Below, in pieces: positions 61,601-64,000 of a DNA stretch of 64,000 nt. The position numbers and the translations under genes are program-made. Source of the DNA: Bacteroidota bacterium (GTDB lineage Bacteria; Bacteroidota; Bacteroidia; Bacteroidales; VadinHA17); the NCBI GenBank assembly GCA_018262715.1, contig JADFDS010000012.1, positions 1 through 64,000 on the forward strand. The letters are read 5' to 3'. The number at the start of each line of letters is the position of its first letter. Position 1 is the stretch's first letter. The notes beneath the pieces were generated by a model, which saw only the letters and a program-made list of their open reading frames with translations, did not search any database and was not told the origin of the DNA.

Positions 61601-62980
61601 ATGGCTCTGATAAAATCAATCTCGGGAATAAGGGGAACCATTGGCGGGAAACCCGGTGACTCTCTCACACCTATAGATATAGTGAAATTTGCATCTGCAT
61701 ACGGTACCTGGTTAAGGAGGCGGGGCAGGGGTCCGCTGCGCGTTGTCACCGGCCGTGATGCACGTGTCTCCGGCCCGATGGTCGCCGCCCTGGTCAACTC
61801 ATCACTCCGGAGCGTTGGAATAGATGTAATTGATGCCGGACTGGCAACCACCCCTACAGTTGAGGTTGCGGTGACGGGTCTTGGAGCAGGAGGAGGCATC
61901 ATACTGACTGCAAGCCATAACCCCGCACAGTGGAACGCGCTCAAGCTGCTCAATGAAGACGGAGAGTTCCTCAGTGATGCTGATGGCAGGGAGGTTCTGG
62001 CCCTGGCCGAAGCAGAGGACTTTGACTATGTGACCTATGACAGACTGGGTACTGAAACGGGTGATGACAGCTGGACTGAAAAGCATATCAGGATGGTAAC
62101 CGGGATGACACTGACTGACTGTGACGCTATCCGGAAGGCCGGGTTTACCGTTGCCGTTGATGCTGTCAGCTCGGTGGGAGGAATAGCCATTCCTGCACTT
62201 CTGAGAGCCCTGGGCGTCAGAAAGGTGATTGAGCTTTACTGTGAGCCTACCGGCCTCTTTCCGCACAACCCCGAACCATTGCCGGAGCATCTGTCAGATA
62301 TCTCCCGGACAGTGAAGGAGAGCGGTGCACATCTCGGGTTTGTGGTTGACCCTGATGTTGACAGGCTGGCCATTATATGCGAAGACGGATCAATGTTCGG
62401 AGAAGAGTATACCCTGGTATCAGTTGCAGACTATGTTCTGAGCCATGTCAAGGGCCCCACGGTATCCAACATGTCATCAACCAGGGCGCTGAGGGATGTG
62501 ACTGAAAGTCATGGCTGCAGCTATACCTCAGCACCGGTGGGTGAGGTTAACGTGGTTGCGGAGATGAAGCGCACAGGAGCCGTCATAGGCGGAGAAGGCA
62601 ACGGAGGAGTCATATACCCGGCGTTGCATTACGGACGTGATGCCCTGGCGGGAATAGCCCTCTTCCTGACACACCTGGCAAAACAGGGTGTCAGATGCAG
62701 TGAATTGCGGAAGAAATATCCCGATTATTATATTGCCAAGAAGAAGATAGATCTTCCGGGCCGTATTGAGATGGAAGAGCTTCGCGAAAAGCTGTTCATG
62801 GCATACCCGGAGGCTGACTGTGACACCCGCGACGGGATAAAACTCGACCTTCCGACGGGGTGGGTACAGATCCGGAAATCCAACACCGAACCTATCATGC
62901 GTATTTATGCCGAGGAGAGAACAATGGAACAGGCTGAAAAACTGGCAGCTGATGTTACTGTCATTGTTAAAAATCTATAA
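61601..62980 (+). CDS. glmM: Phosphoglucosamine mutase GlmM-type
   Basis: 459 residues of the alpha-D-phosphohexomutase family. Visible are ISGIRGTIGG at the N-terminus, the phosphoserine loop ILTASHNPAQWNALK (Ser near 104), the metal loop DPDVDRLA (near 250), the sugar loop GGEGNGGVIYP, and the phosphate loop RKSNTEPIMRIYAE. GEGNGG fits GlmM better than phosphoglucomutase. GlmM makes glucosamine-1-phosphate for UDP-GlcNAc and thus feeds the Mur pathway above. It is divergent from the RluB-type gene. A phosphomannomutase/phosphoglucomutase activity cannot be ruled out. Confidence 0.87.
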   Translation: MALIKSISGIRGTIGGKPGDSLTPIDIVKFASAYGTWLRRRGRGPLRVVTGRDARVSGPMVAALVNSSLRSVGIDVIDAGLATTPTVEVAVTGLGAGGGIILTASHNPAQWNALKLLNEDGEFLSDADGREVLALAEAEDFDYVTYDRLGTETGDDSWTEKHIRMVTGMTLTDCDAIRKAGFTVAVDAVSSVGGIAIPALLRALGVRKVIELYCEPTGLFPHNPEPLPEHLSDISRTVKESGAHLGFVVDPDVDRLAIICEDGSMFGEEYTLVSVADYVLSHVKGPTVSNMSSTRALRDVTESHGCSYTSAPVGEVNVVAEMKRTGAVIGGEGNGGVIYPALHYGRDALAGIALFLTHLAKQGVRCSELRKKYPDYYIAKKKIDLPGRIEMEELREKLFMAYPEADCDTRDGIKLDLPTGWVQIRKSNTEPIMRIYAEERTMEQAEKLAADVTVIVKNL

Positions 62981-62981
62981 A

Positions 62982-63015
62982 TCTGGCTCTCCGGAGCAGA
63001 CTTCAGATCTTTTTT
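62982..63015 (+). terminator. Possible terminator after glmM
   Basis: GCTC-TCCG-GAGC with flanking TCT/AGA (one bulged G) forms a 7-bp stem at 62982-63000. TCTTTTTT follows at 63008-63015, eight bases after the stem. Confidence 0.45.
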
Positions 63016-63046
63016 GAACAGTTTTTGTTCTCAATCAACGGGCAGA

Positions 63047-63064
63047 AGTTAATGAAAGTTAATG
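63047..63064. repeat. Phased direct repeat AGTTAATG upstream of the hlyD-like gene
   Basis: AGTTAATG occurs at 63047-63054 and 63057-63064, exactly 10 bp apart, 79 bp before the next start. The spacing would suit a dimeric regulator, but two copies of an AT-rich octamer are weak evidence. Confidence 0.3.
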
Positions 63065-63142
63065 TTTCCTTAAAAAGAACACAGTAAGCCTAAATTTATA
63101 ATAATTTCACGGCTTTAATAATACAAACAGATAATTCAGCAG

Positions 63143-64000
63143 ATGAAAAGGACTATTATCATTACCTCAATCATTGTAGCGGTGGCTGTTATTGCCATGA
63201 TCGTCATAAGCAAGCTGACGGGCAAGAAAGACATGAGCACACTGTTTACCGAGGTTCGTCAGGGTGATTTCGAGGTGGTTGTCACCACTACCGGTGAGCT
63301 GCAGGCAGAGGTTTCGACTGATATTAAAGGACCGGAGGGTCTTAACAGCCGCAACATGCGGTTCGGATCAATCAAAATCTCTGACCTGGTGCCTGAAGGT
63401 ACCGAGGTGAAGGCCGGTGATTATGTCGCCACGCTTGACCGCTCGAGTGTTGACAACAGCCTCAAGGATGAGCTTGACAGGCTGGAGTCTTATGAAACCG
63501 ACCTGCTGAAGAAACAGCTTGATACCACAATTTCTCTCGGCAACCTGAGAGATGAGCTCCTGAATCTCAAGTTCAATATGGATGAAGCTGAGATTACCCT
63601 GGAGCAGTCAAAATATGAGCCTCCGACTACAATCAGGCAGGCCAGGATATCACTTGACAAAGCCCAGCGTTCTTATGAGCAGGCGGTCAGCAACTATGAC
63701 CTTAAGGTAAGGCAGGCAAAGGCTGACATCTGGGATACGGAACTTCAGGTTTCAAAGCAGCGGAGAAAGGTTACCGAGATGCAGGCCATCATCCAGCAAT
63801 TTGTCATATCAGCTCCGTCTGACGGGATGGTCATCTACAAGAGAGAGTGGAGCGGTGCCAAGCGCAAGGTAGGTTCGGAAATATCCGGTTGGGATCCGGT
63901 AGTGGCAACTCTTCCCGACCTCACATCGATGATATCCAAGACATATGTCAACGAGATTGATGTCAGCAAGGTAAAGGCCGGTCAGCGTGTCAGGTTAACC
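63143..64000 (+). CDS. HlyD/RND-type efflux periplasmic adaptor (5' part)
   Basis: 286 codons are present and the frame is still open at the window edge. An N-terminal anchor (about residues 4-23, TIIITSIIVAVAVIAMIVIS) is followed by a barrel-sandwich part (VRQGDFEVVVTTTGELQAE, VPEGTEVKAGDYVATLD). A long coiled-coil hairpin comes next (about 110-220), then the returning lipoyl-like strand (FVISAPSDGMVIYKREWSG) and the start of a beta-barrel (SKVKAGQRVRLT). It is probably the adaptor of a MacAB-like exporter, with partner genes beyond the edge. It is omitted by stop-to-stop ORF calling because it has no stop here. Confidence 0.88.
   Translation, partial: MKRTIIITSIIVAVAVIAMIVISKLTGKKDMSTLFTEVRQGDFEVVVTTTGELQAEVSTDIKGPEGLNSRNMRFGSIKISDLVPEGTEVKAGDYVATLDRSSVDNSLKDELDRLESYETDLLKKQLDTTISLGNLRDELLNLKFNMDEAEITLEQSKYEPPTTIRQARISLDKAQRSYEQAVSNYDLKVRQAKADIWDTELQVSKQRRKVTEMQAIIQQFVISAPSDGMVIYKREWSGAKRKVGSEISGWDPVVATLPDLTSMISKTYVNEIDVSKVKAGQRVRLT

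Overview
The window comes from a member of the Bacteroidota, most likely Bacteroidales or a close relative. The evidence is: a division and cell wall cluster in Bacteroidota order with a Bacteroidota-type FtsL and a MurE of the meso-DAP type; a GlsB/GlsA-like glycine-lipid acyltransferase pair; type IX secretion signatures (a CHU_C C-terminal domain and a PorP/SprF protein); DUF1343/NamZ, a Porin_10-like barrel and DUF4783; and many start-proximal sequences matching the Bacteroidota -7 promoter element TAnnTTTG. G+C looks near 50-55% throughout. No tRNA, rRNA, insertion sequence or CRISPR array was seen.

Layout. 1-7.7 kb holds housekeeping genes: miaB on the minus strand, a YebC-family regulator, a SPOR-domain protein, a long PurF-type amidotransferase, the glsB/glsA-like pair and a DUF169 gene. 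7.7-8.15 kb is a gene-free stretch with an array of small hairpins followed by four 10-bp repeats that look like an MraZ-binding box. 8.16-24.13 kb is the dcw cluster: mraZ, rsmH, ftsL, ftsI, murE, mraY, murD, ftsW, murG, murC, ftsQ, ftsA, ftsZ, closed by a strong hairpin. murF, ddl and murB are not in it. Several of its spacers are poor in T and hence in stop codons, and one holds a 46-codon ORF. 24.3-30.6 kb holds an outer-membrane barrel, an MltF-like lytic transglycosylase, a convergent NamZ-like exo-muramidase and a LolC/E-type permease.

30.8-34.2 kb carries the most unexpected content: two adjacent genes that read as GatE and GatD, the Glu-tRNA(Gln) amidotransferase usually regarded as archaeal. 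34.2-43.4 kb has an aminotransferase, valS, an unknown lipoprotein, a glutamine synthetase, a YihY-type membrane protein, nadC and a DUF4783 protein. 43.5-47.7 kb has rlmH and a 1233-residue polytopic histidine kinase. 47.8-57.95 kb is a five-gene secretion and surface cassette: a type IX cargo adhesin, PorP/SprF, a PD40/PKD protein, an unknown secreted protein, and a beta-propeller/SpoIIE-phosphatase membrane protein. 58-63 kb has a small lipoprotein, der, era, an RluB-type pseudouridine synthase and glmM. The window ends inside a HlyD-type adaptor gene.

A theme outside the genes is short intergenic microrepeats of roughly 7-bp period, in three sequence families. They tend to begin right at or just after stop codons, and in one convergent pair they form a nested hairpin that contains both stop codons.
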